DNA of 64,000 bases from Clostridium sartagoforme (GCF_004794105.1 NZ_SRYR01000004.1:124001-188000), one strand, 5' to 3'; counted from the first letter of the stretch, positions 25,368-34,302 are shown. A program made the numbers and translations. Notes: generated by a model from the sequence alone, not told the origin.

Positions 25368-25904
25368 ATGACAGAAAAGGAAAAAATGATTAGAGGAGAT
25401 TGGTATGTTTCATTAGGAGAAGAGCTTTTTAATGATAGGCAAAATGCTAGTGAAATTATATTTGAATATAACTCATTGCATCCAAGAGAAGTAGAAAAAA
25501 GAATGGATTTATTAAGGAGGTTATTTGGGGAATCGCCTAAAGAGTTTTATATTGAGCAGCCTTTTAGATGTACATATGGATACAATATTCACTGGGGAGA
25601 AAATTCATATGCAAACTTTAATTGCACGATATTAGATTGTGGAAGAGTAACAATAGGAAATAATGCTATGATAGGGCCAAATGTAAATATATTTACTGCA
25701 AATCATGCTTTATCTATTAATGAAAGAATGGAAGGATTAGAATATGCTGATACAATTGAAATAGAGGACGGTGTATGGATAGGTGGAGGAACTACAATTA
25801 ATCCAGGAGTAAGAATAGGAAAAAATTCAGTTATTGGATCAGGTAGTGTAGTAACTAAAAATATACCAGAAAATGTACTAGCTGTGGGTAATCCTTGTAG
25901 GTAA
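25368..25904 (+). CDS. Maltose/galactoside O-acetyltransferase-like enzyme with frameshifted C-terminus
   Basis: 178 residues of the left-handed beta-helix sugar O-acetyltransferase family (Maa/LacA), which acetylates sugars using acetyl-CoA. N-terminal EKEKMIRGDWYVSLGEEL is the mac domain; NFNCTILDCGRVTIGNNAMI and FTANHAL (catalytic His) follow; GVWIGGGTTINPGV and NSVIGSGSVVTKNIPENVLAVGNPCR are the hexapeptide repeats. The protein stops at GNPCR, just short of the family's usual end. A single missing base near 25900 would restore VIRKLDKE and a stop at 25927, so the last eight residues appear lost by a frameshift. Core fold intact, so activity is possible. Confidence 0.85.
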   Translation: MTEKEKMIRGDWYVSLGEELFNDRQNASEIIFEYNSLHPREVEKRMDLLRRLFGESPKEFYIEQPFRCTYGYNIHWGENSYANFNCTILDCGRVTIGNNAMIGPNVNIFTANHALSINERMEGLEYADTIEIEDGVWIGGGTTINPGVRIGKNSVIGSGSVVTKNIPENVLAVGNPCR

Positions 25905-26045
25905 TAAGAAAACTGGACAAGGAGTAGTAATTCATAAAAAATATAAATGTAAGAAATAGTTTATAGGGAATACAAAGATTTATTTTGATTTAAAGTCTTA
26001 AAGAATTATGATAATAAAAATATAAAAATAAGGGATATGATTTTA

Positions 26046-26504
26046 ATGAAAAAAAGAAAAATAGGTTTAATTCTAATTACTATTCTAATATTTATAGTTG
26101 GCATATTTACTGTAATAAAAAGTATACCAAGTAGCGAGGATAATATAGAAGAAATTAAGGTGGCTATAGAGTCAACTGAAGAGGAATCGGCAGCTTATCT
26201 ATCAACAAGTATGGAATTTACCCCTAAAATAGAGGACGCAGGCAAACAAAATTTGAAGTATAAATGGGAGTTAATTAATGCTAAAGAAGAAAGATTGGGT
26301 GACGGCAACAATTGGGGTAAAGAAATTCTAAATGATGGAGGAAGAGTTTATTTTTCACCTGATTTATTAGGTGGATTTAACAAGGATGCACCTATTACAA
26401 AAACAATAACTGTTAGATTAACTATCCTTGAAGATGGTAAGAAAATAGGAAGTGCTGTATTATTACTTGATGACCATGATGGTTATTATATCATACGCAG
26501 GTGA
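26046..26504 (+). CDS. Membrane-anchored extracytoplasmic protein, unknown
   Basis: About 152 residues. A basic start and one hydrophobic segment (about 6-24, LILITILIFIVGIFTVIK) anchor it, the rest is outside. The external part is probably a beta-sandwich: KYKWELINAKEERLGDG, then YFSPDLLGG and TITVRLTILEDGKKIG. The GGDNWGKE-like loop is not diagnostic. ATG 26046 is preferred over 26037 because the latter lies 2 bases from AGGG. No recognised family. Confidence 0.65.
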   Translation: MKKRKIGLILITILIFIVGIFTVIKSIPSSEDNIEEIKVAIESTEEESAAYLSTSMEFTPKIEDAGKQNLKYKWELINAKEERLGDGNNWGKEILNDGGRVYFSPDLLGGFNKDAPITKTITVRLTILEDGKKIGSAVLLLDDHDGYYIIRR

Positions 26505-26505
26505 A

Positions 26506-26578
26506 TAATGAAGAATGGATAATGTAGAATTTATAATTTAGGAGGAAACTCGCTTGAGGCGAGTTTCTTTTAATTAAA
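26506..26578 (+). repeat. Post-stop terminator-like repeat family D, copy 2
   Basis: Starts within four bases of the previous stop codon: AATAATGAAGAATGGATAAT, then AGGAGGAAACTCGC-TTGAG-GCGAGTTTC and TTTTAATTAAATT. Same plan as 24970-25036. Confidence 0.7.
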
Positions 26579-26638
26579 TTTAAAGTATAAATCAGTGTAA
26601 TAAGGTAAAAATCATAATATCAAGATATGGAGGATATT

Positions 26639-27016
26639 ATGAAGGAGAATATAATAGTTACTAAATCTTTTGATTTCGTAATTCAAGTAGTGGAGACATA
26701 TAAAATACTGGTTAAGGATAAAAAAGAATTTGTTTTATCAAAACAGTTTTTGGAATCGGGAACGAGTATAGGAGCTAATGTTAGTGAGGCAGTAAATGCA
26801 CCTAGTAAGGTTGATTTTAAATATAAACTTACAATAGCTTTGAAAGAATGTAATGAAACTGAATACTGGATTAAGTTGATGTATAAAACCGAATATTTAG
26901 AAAAGCAAAAAGCTCTACAATTAGGAGAAAAATGCATTGAATTAAACAAGATACTAAGAAAAATAATCAAAACATGTAATGAAAGAATAATAAATGCAAA
27001 AAAGATTATCTCATGA
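26639..27016 (+). CDS. Four-helix bundle protein (S23/IVP family)
   Basis: 125 residues of the S23 ribosomal protein / 23S intervening-sequence protein family. The pattern KSFDFVIQVVETYKILV, LSKQFLESGTSIGANVSEA, FKYKLTIALKECNETEYWI is diagnostic. The family forms pentameric four-helix bundles and is usually found alone; its function is unsettled. ATG 26639 has GGAGG 5 bases before; an ATG at 26627 has none. No rRNA operon is near. Confidence 0.9.
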   Translation: MKENIIVTKSFDFVIQVVETYKILVKDKKEFVLSKQFLESGTSIGANVSEAVNAPSKVDFKYKLTIALKECNETEYWIKLMYKTEYLEKQKALQLGEKCIELNKILRKIIKTCNERIINAKKIIS

Positions 27017-27037
27017 CTAAAATGTCATTATAAATAG

Positions 27038-27076
27038 GGAGAGCCATAAAAAATCTAAGATTTTTTATGGCTCTCC
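27038..27076. terminator. Bidirectional terminator between four-helix gene and thrS
   Basis: Perfect arms GGAGAGCCATAAAAAATCT and AGATTTTTTATGGCTCTCC with almost no loop. T-runs outside are modest, but it lies between convergent genes. Confidence 0.75.
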
Positions 27077-27114
27077 TAAAAAACATCTAATTTTTTACCA
27101 TCATTCTACATTGA

Positions 27115-29052
27115 TTAGTTTTCTTTATTAGCTATTTCTAATATTAATCTATTCTTTAATTCAGCAACTGAAACTGGACCTTCTTCTCCGTTCTTTCTGC
27201 TTCTTACTGAAGCTTCATTGTTAGTTAATTCTTTTTCACCAACAACTAGGATATAAGGAATTCTTTCAAGTCTAGCTTCTCTAATTTTGTAACCAATCTT
27301 TTCAGCTCTGTAGTCTGCATCAATTCTTATACCTGCATTTTTAAAGTCTTTAACTATTGATTCAGCATAGTCATTGTACTTATCTGAAATAGGTAAAACT
27401 ATTGCTTGAGTTGGAGCAAGCCAAGTTGGGAATGCACCAGCATATTTTTCAATAAGCATAGCTAAAGTTCTTTCATAACATCCAATTGCTGATCTATGAA
27501 TTATAAATGGACGTTTCTTATTTCCGTCTTTATCGATATAAGTCATATCAAATCTTTCTGCAAGAGCAAAGTCAATTTGGATAGTTATTATTGTATCTTC
27601 TTTTCCGTGAACGTTCTTGAATTGGATATCAAGCTTTGGTCCGTAGAATGCAGCTTCACCTTCAGCTTCAACATAGTTAATTCCAAGGTGATCTAAGATA
27701 CCTTTCATTAATACTTGAGTTTCTTCCCAAGCTTCTGGATTGTTTATATATTTTTCAGTATTGTTTGGATCCCACTTAGAGAATCTAAATGATATATCTC
27801 CATCAATACCTAAAGTAGTCATTATATGAGTAATTAATTCAACACAACCTTTGAATTCTTCTTCAATTTGGTCTGGTCTACAAACTATATGTCCATCAGA
27901 TAAAGTAAATTGTCTTACACGAATTAATCCATGCATTTCACCTGATGATTCATTTCTATATAAAGTAGAAGTTTCAGCATATCTTATAGGTAATTCTCTA
28001 TAAGAGTGTTGCTCTGCATTATAAATTGTGTATTGGAATGGACAAGTCATAGGTCTTAAAGCCATTACTTCTGGATCCTTTTCTTCATCTCCTAAAACAA
28101 ACATTCCATCTTTATAGTGATCCCAGTGTCCAGAAACCTTAAATAAATCATTCTTAGACATTGAAGGAGTCTTTGTAAATACATAGCCTCTTTTTTCTTC
28201 TTCATCTTCAACCCATCTTTGAAGAAGTTGAATAATTTTAGCACCCTTAGGCATTATAAGAGGTAATCCTTGACCTACTTTTTCATCAGTAGTGAAGATT
28301 TTAAGCTCTCTACCTAATTTATTATGATCTCTCTTTTTAGCTTCTTCTAAAGCTTCTAAGTGAGCATCTAAATCAGCCTTTTTTAAGAATGCAGTACCGT
28401 ATACTCTTGAAAGCATCTTATTCTTTTCGTCACCTTTCCAGTAAGCTCCTGCACTTCTAATAAGTTTAACTGCTTTAACTGGCTTTAATGACATTATGTG
28501 AGGTCCAGCACATAAATCAACGAAGTCTCCCATTTTGTAGAATGAAATAACTTCATCTTCTGGAAGGTCATTTATTAATTCAACCTTATAAGGTTCCCCT
28601 GCATCTTCCATAAGCTTTATAGCTTCTGCTCTAGGTAATACAAATCTTTCTATTGAAGGATTTTCTTTTATTATTTTTCTCATTTCATCTTCTAGTTTAA
28701 CTAAATCTTCAGCTGAGAAAGAGTTTTCTACATCAAAGTCATAGTAGAATCCATCATTAATTGCAGGTCCTATAGCTAATTTAGCTTCTGGGAATAATCT
28801 CTTAACAGCATAAGCTAAAACGTGAGATATACTATGTCTTACTGCATCTTTTCCTTCTTGAGAATCAAATGTACATATTGCAAGGTCAGAGTCTTCATTA
28901 ACTACATAACGTAAGTCTACAACCTCCCCATTTACTATTCCACAGCAAGCATTTCTAGCTAAACCTTCACTTATTGATTTTGCTATGTCTAATACTGAAA
29001 TACCAGCTTCAAATTCTTTAACTGATCCATCTTTTAAAGTGATTTTAATCAT
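27115..29052 (-). CDS. thrS: Threonyl-tRNA synthetase
   Basis: 645 residues. N-terminal TGS domain (MIKITLKDGSVKEFEAG), editing TGS-SAD domain (about 65-230) with zinc-type HSISH and the CAGPH motif, class II catalytic core with MTCPFQYTIYN (zinc Cys), RNESSGEMHGLIRVRQFTLSDGH (motif 2) and RPFIIHRSAIGCYERTLAMLIE (motif 3), and the C-terminal anticodon-binding domain. It charges tRNA-Thr and edits Ser-tRNA-Thr. AAGGAG lies upstream of ATG 29052. Expression is controlled by the T-box leader upstream. Confidence 0.97.
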   Translation of the reverse strand: MIKITLKDGSVKEFEAGISVLDIAKSISEGLARNACCGIVNGEVVDLRYVVNEDSDLAICTFDSQEGKDAVRHSISHVLAYAVKRLFPEAKLAIGPAINDGFYYDFDVENSFSAEDLVKLEDEMRKIIKENPSIERFVLPRAEAIKLMEDAGEPYKVELINDLPEDEVISFYKMGDFVDLCAGPHIMSLKPVKAVKLIRSAGAYWKGDEKNKMLSRVYGTAFLKKADLDAHLEALEEAKKRDHNKLGRELKIFTTDEKVGQGLPLIMPKGAKIIQLLQRWVEDEEEKRGYVFTKTPSMSKNDLFKVSGHWDHYKDGMFVLGDEEKDPEVMALRPMTCPFQYTIYNAEQHSYRELPIRYAETSTLYRNESSGEMHGLIRVRQFTLSDGHIVCRPDQIEEEFKGCVELITHIMTTLGIDGDISFRFSKWDPNNTEKYINNPEAWEETQVLMKGILDHLGINYVEAEGEAAFYGPKLDIQFKNVHGKEDTIITIQIDFALAERFDMTYIDKDGNKKRPFIIHRSAIGCYERTLAMLIEKYAGAFPTWLAPTQAIVLPISDKYNDYAESIVKDFKNAGIRIDADYRAEKIGYKIREARLERIPYILVVGEKELTNNEASVRSRKNGEEGPVSVAELKNRLILEIANKEN

Positions 29053-29137
29053 TTTAATTTCTCCTTCCATGTTTTATAAATTAAGTATCGCAATTGCGAT
29101 TTTAGATTCATTAAATTTTAAATAAGAATTTTTAAAA

Positions 29138-29389
29138 ACAAAAAAGCCCTCATCCCTTCATATAAAAGAAGGGACGAGAGCATCAAATTCTTAATTTCCC
29201 GCGGTTCCACCCTTAATTGCCTAAAATTCTAGGCCACTTAAGATATCGTAACGTGATATAAACGGACTTTATTAGAGTCACTCAGAGGTGGTCTTCAACT
29301 AAATTCAAATAAGATAATTTCACCAAGCTTATCTCTCTCTGGAAATGAAATAATAGTTTACTCTTCTCTTCAACGTATTGAAATATTTA
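29138..29389 (-). promoter_or_regulatory. T-box leader of thrS
   Basis: On the minus strand the leader starts near 29389 with AGAGAAGAG and stem I elements, and contains the T-box core AGGGTGGAACCGCGGG (about 29213-29198), followed by a terminator CGTCCCTTC/GAAGGGATG and T6 (29180-29138). Uncharged tRNA-Thr should promote readthrough. The specifier loop was not assigned with confidence; the threonine assignment rests on the downstream gene. No gene lies in 29053-29532. Confidence 0.93.
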
Positions 29390-29395
29390 ATACAT

Positions 29396-29424
29396 ATTAT
29401 AATTATTTAGAATTATAATGTCAA
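29396..29424 (-). promoter_or_regulatory. Consensus sigma-A promoter of thrS
   Basis: Minus strand TTGACA (29424-29419), 17-bp spacer, TATAAT (29401-29396). Confidence 0.9.
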
Positions 29425-29532
29425 CCTAATATATAGGTTTAAATAAATAATTTACACTTTAATATTTTAAATTAGCTAATAAATTTAGAAGATAAATGAA
29501 ATCTTCTTTAAAACTGAATAATAAAGAAAAAT

Positions 29533-29943
29533 TTAGCTAATATTAATATTATGGAAAAGTCGCTGAAGCTCCAATTCCTTAAGGATATTATAGGAGTATA
29601 GTTTACCACCCATAAGGGTTTTAATTATTTCCTTCTTCGAATAACCTTCTTTATAGAGTTTTAATCTTCTAAGAAGTCTCTTTAAAGATGAATTTGTCAT
29701 TCCTAAAAGGCTATAAAGCTCCTTAGCTGTATAGTATTCCTTAGGTAAAAGTTTATATATTTTATCTTGCATTTCAAGCTTATACCTAAAATCAGTTTCT
29801 ATGCAGTTATGGGGACCTGTTTTCCCTCTGTGGTGGTAGTTACAAAGATATTTATAGTTAATTTTAATATCGTAACCACCTTCATGTTTATGAACTATAT
29901 GATGAATGTCCGCTGTTGCTCCACAAATTTCGCAGTGGTACAA
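29533..29943 (-). CDS. HNH-like zinc-finger protein with C-terminal helix-turn-helix
   Basis: About 136 residues. The N-terminal part has CEICGATADIHHIV and YLCNYHHRGKTGPHNC, matching the Cys-His framework of HNH proteins (CxxC, then HHI, then CxxHH). The rest (about 60-135) looks like a small helix-turn-helix: YYTAKELYSLLGMTNSSLKR. It may bind DNA or act as a nuclease-derived regulator (inference). The upstream AAAGGAGG lies 1 base before ATG 29949, so translation more likely begins at TTG 29943 with 7-base spacing. Confidence 0.7.
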   Translation of the reverse strand: MYHCEICGATADIHHIVHKHEGGYDIKINYKYLCNYHHRGKTGPHNCIETDFRYKLEMQDKIYKLLPKEYYTAKELYSLLGMTNSSLKRLLRRLKLYKEGYSKKEIIKTLMGGKLYSYNILKELELQRLFHNINIS

Positions 29944-30179
29944 AGTCATGCCTCCTTTATATATCTTTAATTATATTATATAAGGTTTTTTCTTAATAAT
30001 CTATAATATTATGAATTTAACAATAATTAATATTATTATAGGTATGAATGTTAAATTTATGTAATATGGTATAAGATTTATTATGAGATTAATACAGCGA
30101 TTTATATTGTAAATTATATTATCTGAATATTTAAAAAAGCAAGTGTTTAAATTTACTTTGTTATATTCTTTAAAAATAC

Positions 30180-30209
30180 TTGAAAATGAGGTATATCTTA
30201 CTATATAAT
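30180..30209 (+). promoter_or_regulatory. Probable promoter of the hypothetical gene at 30256
   Basis: TTGAAA (30180-30185), 18-bp spacer, TATAAT (30204-30209). The rest of the 306-bp gap 29950-30255 is very AT-rich and holds nothing else I can support. Confidence 0.55.
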
Positions 30210-30255
30210 ATAATTATAGTACAGTATACTAGGGAACTGAAAGAAAGGTGATACA

Positions 30256-30930
30256 ATGAGACATAATTATGATTCATTTGATTACTGGGAAGAATTAATA
30301 AACGAAAACAAGACTATTAGAGGGCATATGTTTATGGATAAACTGCCTGACAAAACAAGCATTTATATCCACAGTTTAATATTTTGTAAAAATAATGGAC
30401 TAAATAATATATGGTCTTACTTTCCTAATGAAAAAAGCTTATTAGGATATATCCAATATTCATTTTTACAAGAAGCTTTTTATAAATGGATATATGGAAA
30501 AGAAAGATTAGTTGTAAGTGTTCCAAATGTTCCAGTAGAAAAAATAATCTCAGATGGAGAAAAAAATAAAAAAATTACAAAAGAAGAAGCAGATAATATG
30601 AGAAGGCATGTTAAGATGGTAAAAAGTTATTGGAATTTACCAAAAGAGCAATTGCTTAAATCATTACAAAGATTTGCTAGAGATTTTAATAGAACTTGGT
30701 ATGGTGATAATAAAGAGTTTTTATACTTAAAAGTATTTAATTCGCCAAAAGCCTTAGGGGAGTTTGTAGTTGGCTCAAGTTATATGACAACTACAGAGGA
30801 AGAGTTTACAAAAAGAACAGGAGTAAATCTGTCTGAATGGAAAAGCATATGTGAAAAAGCGAGTATAAACAAGAGTTATGGTGAGAGATTTAGAGATATT
30901 TTATTGAAATCACTTACTGAAATAATATAA
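30256..30930 (+). CDS. Hypothetical soluble protein
   Basis: 224 residues, family not recognised. Aromatic-rich N-terminal half (NYDSFDYWEELINENKTIRG, YIQYSFLQEAFYKWIYG) and charged C-terminal half (WKSICEKASINKSYGERFRD). No membrane segment or signal peptide. AAAGGTG precedes the ATG, and a promoter lies 47 bases upstream. Followed by two tRNA genes after 63 bases. A lone gene of this type next to tRNAs can be recently acquired, but no att site or integrase is visible, so this is speculation. Confidence 0.7.
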   Translation: MRHNYDSFDYWEELINENKTIRGHMFMDKLPDKTSIYIHSLIFCKNNGLNNIWSYFPNEKSLLGYIQYSFLQEAFYKWIYGKERLVVSVPNVPVEKIISDGEKNKKITKEEADNMRRHVKMVKSYWNLPKEQLLKSLQRFARDFNRTWYGDNKEFLYLKVFNSPKALGEFVVGSSYMTTTEEEFTKRTGVNLSEWKSICEKASINKSYGERFRDILLKSLTEII

Positions 30931-30993
30931 GAGAGAAAGTTGTTATTGACAGTAACTTAATGTGAATATATAATGTTATTGTCAATAAGACAT

Positions 30994-31067
30994 GCGGGTG
31001 TAGCTCAATGGTAGAGCCCTTGCCTTCCAAGCAAGTTACGTGAGTTCGATTCTCATCACCCGCTCCA
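30994..31067 (+). tRNA. tRNA-Gly (anticodon TCC)
   Basis: Complete cloverleaf with CCA encoded. Acceptor GCGGGTG/CACCCGC, anticodon stem CTTGC/GCAAG with loop CTTCCAA giving anticodon TCC, T-arm GTGAG-TTCGATT-CTCAT. Confidence 0.95.
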
Positions 31068-31072
31068 AATAT

Positions 31073-31148
31073 GCGTTATTAGCTCAGTTGGTAGAGCACC
31101 TGACTCTTAATCAGGGTGTCCCGGGTTCGATCCCCTGATAACGCACCA
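31073..31148 (+). tRNA. tRNA-Lys (anticodon CTT)
   Basis: Acceptor GCGTTAT/ATAACGC, CCA encoded, anticodon stem CCTGA/TCAGG with loop CTCTTAA giving CTT. The T-stem CCGGG/CCCTG has one C-T mismatch where A-T would be expected. Six bases after tRNA-Gly, so cotranscribed. Confidence 0.93.
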
Positions 31149-31300
31149 GTAAAGAGGGATTATTTTTAATCTCTCTTATTTTTTGTTTAATTCTAAGAAA
31201 TTATAAAGGATGAATGTAGATAATTATTTTTATTTTATAAGTTGAGTACATAGGGTGAAGAGAACTAGGGTTTAACTAATTTTAAAGGAGAGAATTTAAT

Positions 31301-32578
31301 TTGAAGAACAAAGGAAACGGACTAGCATTACTTCCGTTGGGAGTATTTATTTTAGTTTACCTTGGTGGAGCTATGGTAGCTAAGGATTTTTATGCTATAT
31401 CTATAATAGTTCCATTTTTAGCAGCTGCATTGACAGCATTATTAATGAATAGAAAAGAAAATTTTAATGATAAGATAGAAATTTTTTGTAAGGGTGCAGG
31501 GAATAGTAATATTTTATTAATGGTTCTCATATTTATATTAGCAGGATCTTTTGCACAGGTAGCTAAGGATATGGGGGCAGTAGATTCTACAGTTAATCTT
31601 GGTTTATCATTATTACCAAGTGGACTTTTAATACCTGGTATGTTTATTATAGGTTGCTTTATTTCCTTATCAATAGGGACTTCTATGGGTACTATAGTTG
31701 CACTTGTTCCTATTGCAGTAGGAATTGCAGATAAGACAGGTATAGCAGTAGCATTAGCAGTTGGAGCAGTAGTTAGTGGAGCTATGTTTGGAGATAATTT
31801 ATCTATAATTTCAGATACTACTATAGCAGCAACTAGAACTCAAGGTTGTGAAATGAAGGATAAGTTTAAAATGAATTTTAGAATAGTTCTTCCAGCAGCA
31901 ATATTAACTGCAGTGATATTTATGGTATTAACTAGAAATTCATCAGCAATAAGCTTAGATACATTAGATTTTAATTTAGTTCAAATTTTACCTTACATAA
32001 TAGTAATTGCAACTGCTTTACTTGGAGTAAATGTAATAATAGTTTTATTATTAGGTATTTTATCTTCTGGATTAATTGGATTTATATTTGGAAGCTTTGA
32101 TATTCTAGGATTTTTTAATTCAATATCTACAGGTATTTCTGGAATGAGTGAGCTTATTATTATATCAATACTTATTGCAGGAACTATAGAAATTATAAAA
32201 CATAATGGTGGAATAGACTTTATACTTAGTAAAGGCTTAAGAGGCTTTAAAAGTAAAAGAGGGGCTGAATATGGAATTGCAACCTTAGTAAGCTTAGTAG
32301 ATATATGTACTGCTAACAACACTGTTGCAATAGTAACAGTTGGACCTATTGCAAAGGATATTTCAAATGAATTTGACTTAGAGCCAAAAAGAGTTGCAGG
32401 TATTATGGATATGTTCTCTTGTGTTTTCCAAGGAATAATACCATATGGAGCGCAATTAATATCAGCAGCAGGATTAGCTGCAATTTCACCTTTTTCAATA
32501 ATGAAATATTTATTTTACCCATATCTTATGGGAATATGTGCTATAATAGCAATATACTTTTATTGGAGAAATAAATAA
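31301..32578 (+). CDS. NhaC family Na+/H+ antiporter-like transporter
   Basis: 425 residues, about eleven hydrophobic segments. Characteristic NhaC regions: SIGTSMGTIVALVPIAVGIA, GAVVSGAMFGDNLSIISDTTIAATRTQG, and TANNTVAIVTVGPIAKDIS. It exchanges sodium, or a carboxylate such as malate in some relatives, for protons. The start is TTG at 31301 with AAAGGAGAG 9 bases before. Monocistronic with its own terminator. Confidence 0.88.
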   Translation: MKNKGNGLALLPLGVFILVYLGGAMVAKDFYAISIIVPFLAAALTALLMNRKENFNDKIEIFCKGAGNSNILLMVLIFILAGSFAQVAKDMGAVDSTVNLGLSLLPSGLLIPGMFIIGCFISLSIGTSMGTIVALVPIAVGIADKTGIAVALAVGAVVSGAMFGDNLSIISDTTIAATRTQGCEMKDKFKMNFRIVLPAAILTAVIFMVLTRNSSAISLDTLDFNLVQILPYIIVIATALLGVNVIIVLLLGILSSGLIGFIFGSFDILGFFNSISTGISGMSELIIISILIAGTIEIIKHNGGIDFILSKGLRGFKSKRGAEYGIATLVSLVDICTANNTVAIVTVGPIAKDISNEFDLEPKRVAGIMDMFSCVFQGIIPYGAQLISAAGLAAISPFSIMKYLFYPYLMGICAIIAIYFYWRNK

Positions 32579-32617
32579 AGGCTGTTGTAAAATTAATATA
32601 TATATAACCGAAAAAAG

Positions 32618-32648
32618 AGCTATGCTTCTAAAGAAGCATAGCTTTTTT
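32618..32648. terminator. Bidirectional terminator between nhaC-like gene and ispF
   Basis: Perfect arms AGCTATGCTTC and GAAGCATAGCT with a 4-nt loop, A-run before and T-run after, between convergent genes. Confidence 0.92.
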
Positions 32649-32650
32649 TA

Positions 32651-33127
32651 TTAACTGTTGACTGTAAGAAGGCATATACTTTGAGAAGAGATTCCTTCTC
32701 CTGTTCCAGTAAAGCCTAAACCTTCCTCAGTTGTAGCCTTAACATTGATTTTATTAATATCAATATTTAAGGCTTTTGCTATGTTTTCACGCATATTCAT
32801 TATATGAGGAGACATTTTTGGTCTTTGAGCTATTATAGTTGAATCAATATTATTTATAGAGAATCCATTTTTATATAAAAGCTTACCAACTTCCTCTAAT
32901 AATTTAATACTAGAAGCCCCCTTATACCTTTCATCCGTATCTGGGAAATGTGTACCTATATCGCCAAGAGCTGAGGCACCTAGCAATGAATCCATTATTG
33001 CATGAAGAAGAACATCTGCATCTGAATGACCAAGCAGACCCTTTTCGTAAGGGATAGTTACCCCGCCTATAATAAGATCTCTTTCTTCAACTAGACGATG
33101 TACATCGTATCCTAATCCTATTCTCAT
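32651..33127 (-). CDS. ispF: 2-C-methyl-D-erythritol 2,4-cyclodiphosphate synthase
   Basis: 158 residues. MEP isoprenoid pathway enzyme, trimeric, zinc-dependent. Motifs are [11 protein letters not shown] with the metal Asp/His, [39 protein letters not shown] and [21 protein letters not shown]. The first ATG of the frame is 9 codons further upstream, but GGAGG lies directly before ATG 33127. No other MEP genes are near. Confidence 0.96.
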   Translation of the reverse strand: MRIGLGYDVHRLVEERDLIIGGVTIPYEKGLLGHSDADVLLHAIMDSLLGASALGDIGTHFPDTDERYKGASSIKLLEEVGKLLYKNGFSINNIDSTIIAQRPKMSPHIMNMRENIAKALNIDINKINVKATTEEGLGFTGTGEGISSQSICLLTVNS

Positions 33128-33358
33128 TAATAACCTCCATGGTCTATGTTCCAATAAATAAACTGTATCTTAAGTTCTTATAAAGTTTCAAGTGAAAAAA
33201 TATAAAAGTAAATTACAGAAATTGAAATCATAGTTTTTTGATTTTTATATAGATAATTTTACCTTAAAGAAATATAAATTCAAGGATTTAAAGTAAAGTT
33301 ATAGGCTTTAAGGTAATAATTATCTTATTTAGGCATGAAATCATAATAAAAATTAAAT

Positions 33359-33404
33359 AACATAGTGAAATAAGTATAAGTTTATATAAATATTTCACTA
33401 TGTT
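33359..33404 (-). terminator. Terminator of the small gene at 33414-33605
   Basis: Arms AACATAGTGAAATA and TATTTCACTATGTT with an 18-nt loop; followed on the minus strand by ATTTAATTTTTATT. Confidence 0.75.
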
Positions 33405-33413
33405 ATTAGCAAA

Positions 33414-33605
33414 TTATAATACTTTTTTAAAAGTATATATTTTAGATTCGTTATCATAATTTTCTTTTTTTATGAATCTATATTGGAATAAGTTATTTAA
33501 TGAATATCTACAAAAATATCTAATTTTATAGATAAGTAATAAGGATTTAGATTTAATCTTCTTACGTTTAAAAATAAAGTCTACATAAATAATTTTTTCC
33601 TTCAC
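33414..33605 (-). CDS. Small basic protein, unknown
   Basis: 63 residues from GTG 33605 with TTAGGAG 8 bases before. Very rich in Lys, Arg, Tyr and Phe (KEKIIYVDFIFKRKKIKSKS, then LLLIYKIRYFCRYSLNNLFQ), no clear membrane helix. It has both a ribosome site and a terminator, so it is probably a real gene. No family recognised. The DNA 33155-33358 between it and ispF shows no feature. Confidence 0.5.
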   Translation of the reverse strand: MKEKIIYVDFIFKRKKIKSKSLLLIYKIRYFCRYSLNNLFQYRFIKKENYDNESKIYTFKKVL

Positions 33606-33693
33606 AACTTGCTCCTAAATGATTAATGATAATACTTCTTTATGATATAATATATGAATAAGATTAATAAAAGTTTATAGGAGTTGGGTAAGT

Positions 33694-34284
33694 TTGAAAG
33701 AAAAGATTAGAAGGATAATAGGGCTTCTCTTAATAGTAGTAGGTTTAAGTATAATAGCGTCCATTGTGTATAAGAAAATAGAAACAAATAATAAGCAAAA
33801 AGAACTTCAGAATATTTTAGAGCAAGTAATTAATGATGAACCAAAGGAATTATCTAAAGAAGAAGAAGAAAAATTAATAAATGGTTATAAACCTATTGCT
33901 TTAATGGAAATACCAAGCATCAATTTATCACAAGGCTTAGTAGAAGGAATTGCAGATGATGTTCTTCAATATTATTTAGGCCATTTTGAAGGCTCAGCAA
34001 TGCCTGGTGAAAAAGGTAACTTTGCTGTAGCAGGACATAGAGTTTCAGATTACTCAGAAGCTTTTGTTAATTTATATAAGGCTGAAATAGGAGATGAGAT
34101 ATTAGTTAAGGCAAATAAAAAAGAGTATATATATGAGATAACAGAGAGTTTTATTGTAGCACCAGATAGGGTTGATGTACTTGATGATACTGATGATGCA
34201 ACTATTACTTTAGTTACTTGTACTGTTGGTGCAAAAGAGAGGGTTATAGTTAAAGGAAAATTAGTAGGGGAGAATAATTTATAA
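33694..34284 (+). CDS. Class D-like sortase
   Basis: 196 residues. N-terminal membrane anchor (about 8-25), a charged linker, then the sortase beta-barrel with catalytic His115 (AVAGHRVSDY), Cys176 (TLVTCTVGA) and Arg183 (KERVIVKG). Sortases join surface proteins with LPxTG-like motifs to the wall. The start is TTG 33694 with TAGGAG upstream. No substrate with a sorting motif is visible nearby. It is followed after 18 bases by the SigI/RsgI fusion gene and probably cotranscribed with it. Confidence 0.88.
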   Translation: MKEKIRRIIGLLLIVVGLSIIASIVYKKIETNNKQKELQNILEQVINDEPKELSKEEEEKLINGYKPIALMEIPSINLSQGLVEGIADDVLQYYLGHFEGSAMPGEKGNFAVAGHRVSDYSEAFVNLYKAEIGDEILVKANKKEYIYEITESFIVAPDRVDVLDDTDDATITLVTCTVGAKERVIVKGKLVGENNL

Positions 34285-34302
34285 TAAAGGAGGAGTTTTG
34301 AA

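Noticed and set aside
30931..31300. Integrative element at the tRNA pair
   Set aside because: No integrase, no direct repeat of the tRNA 3' end downstream.
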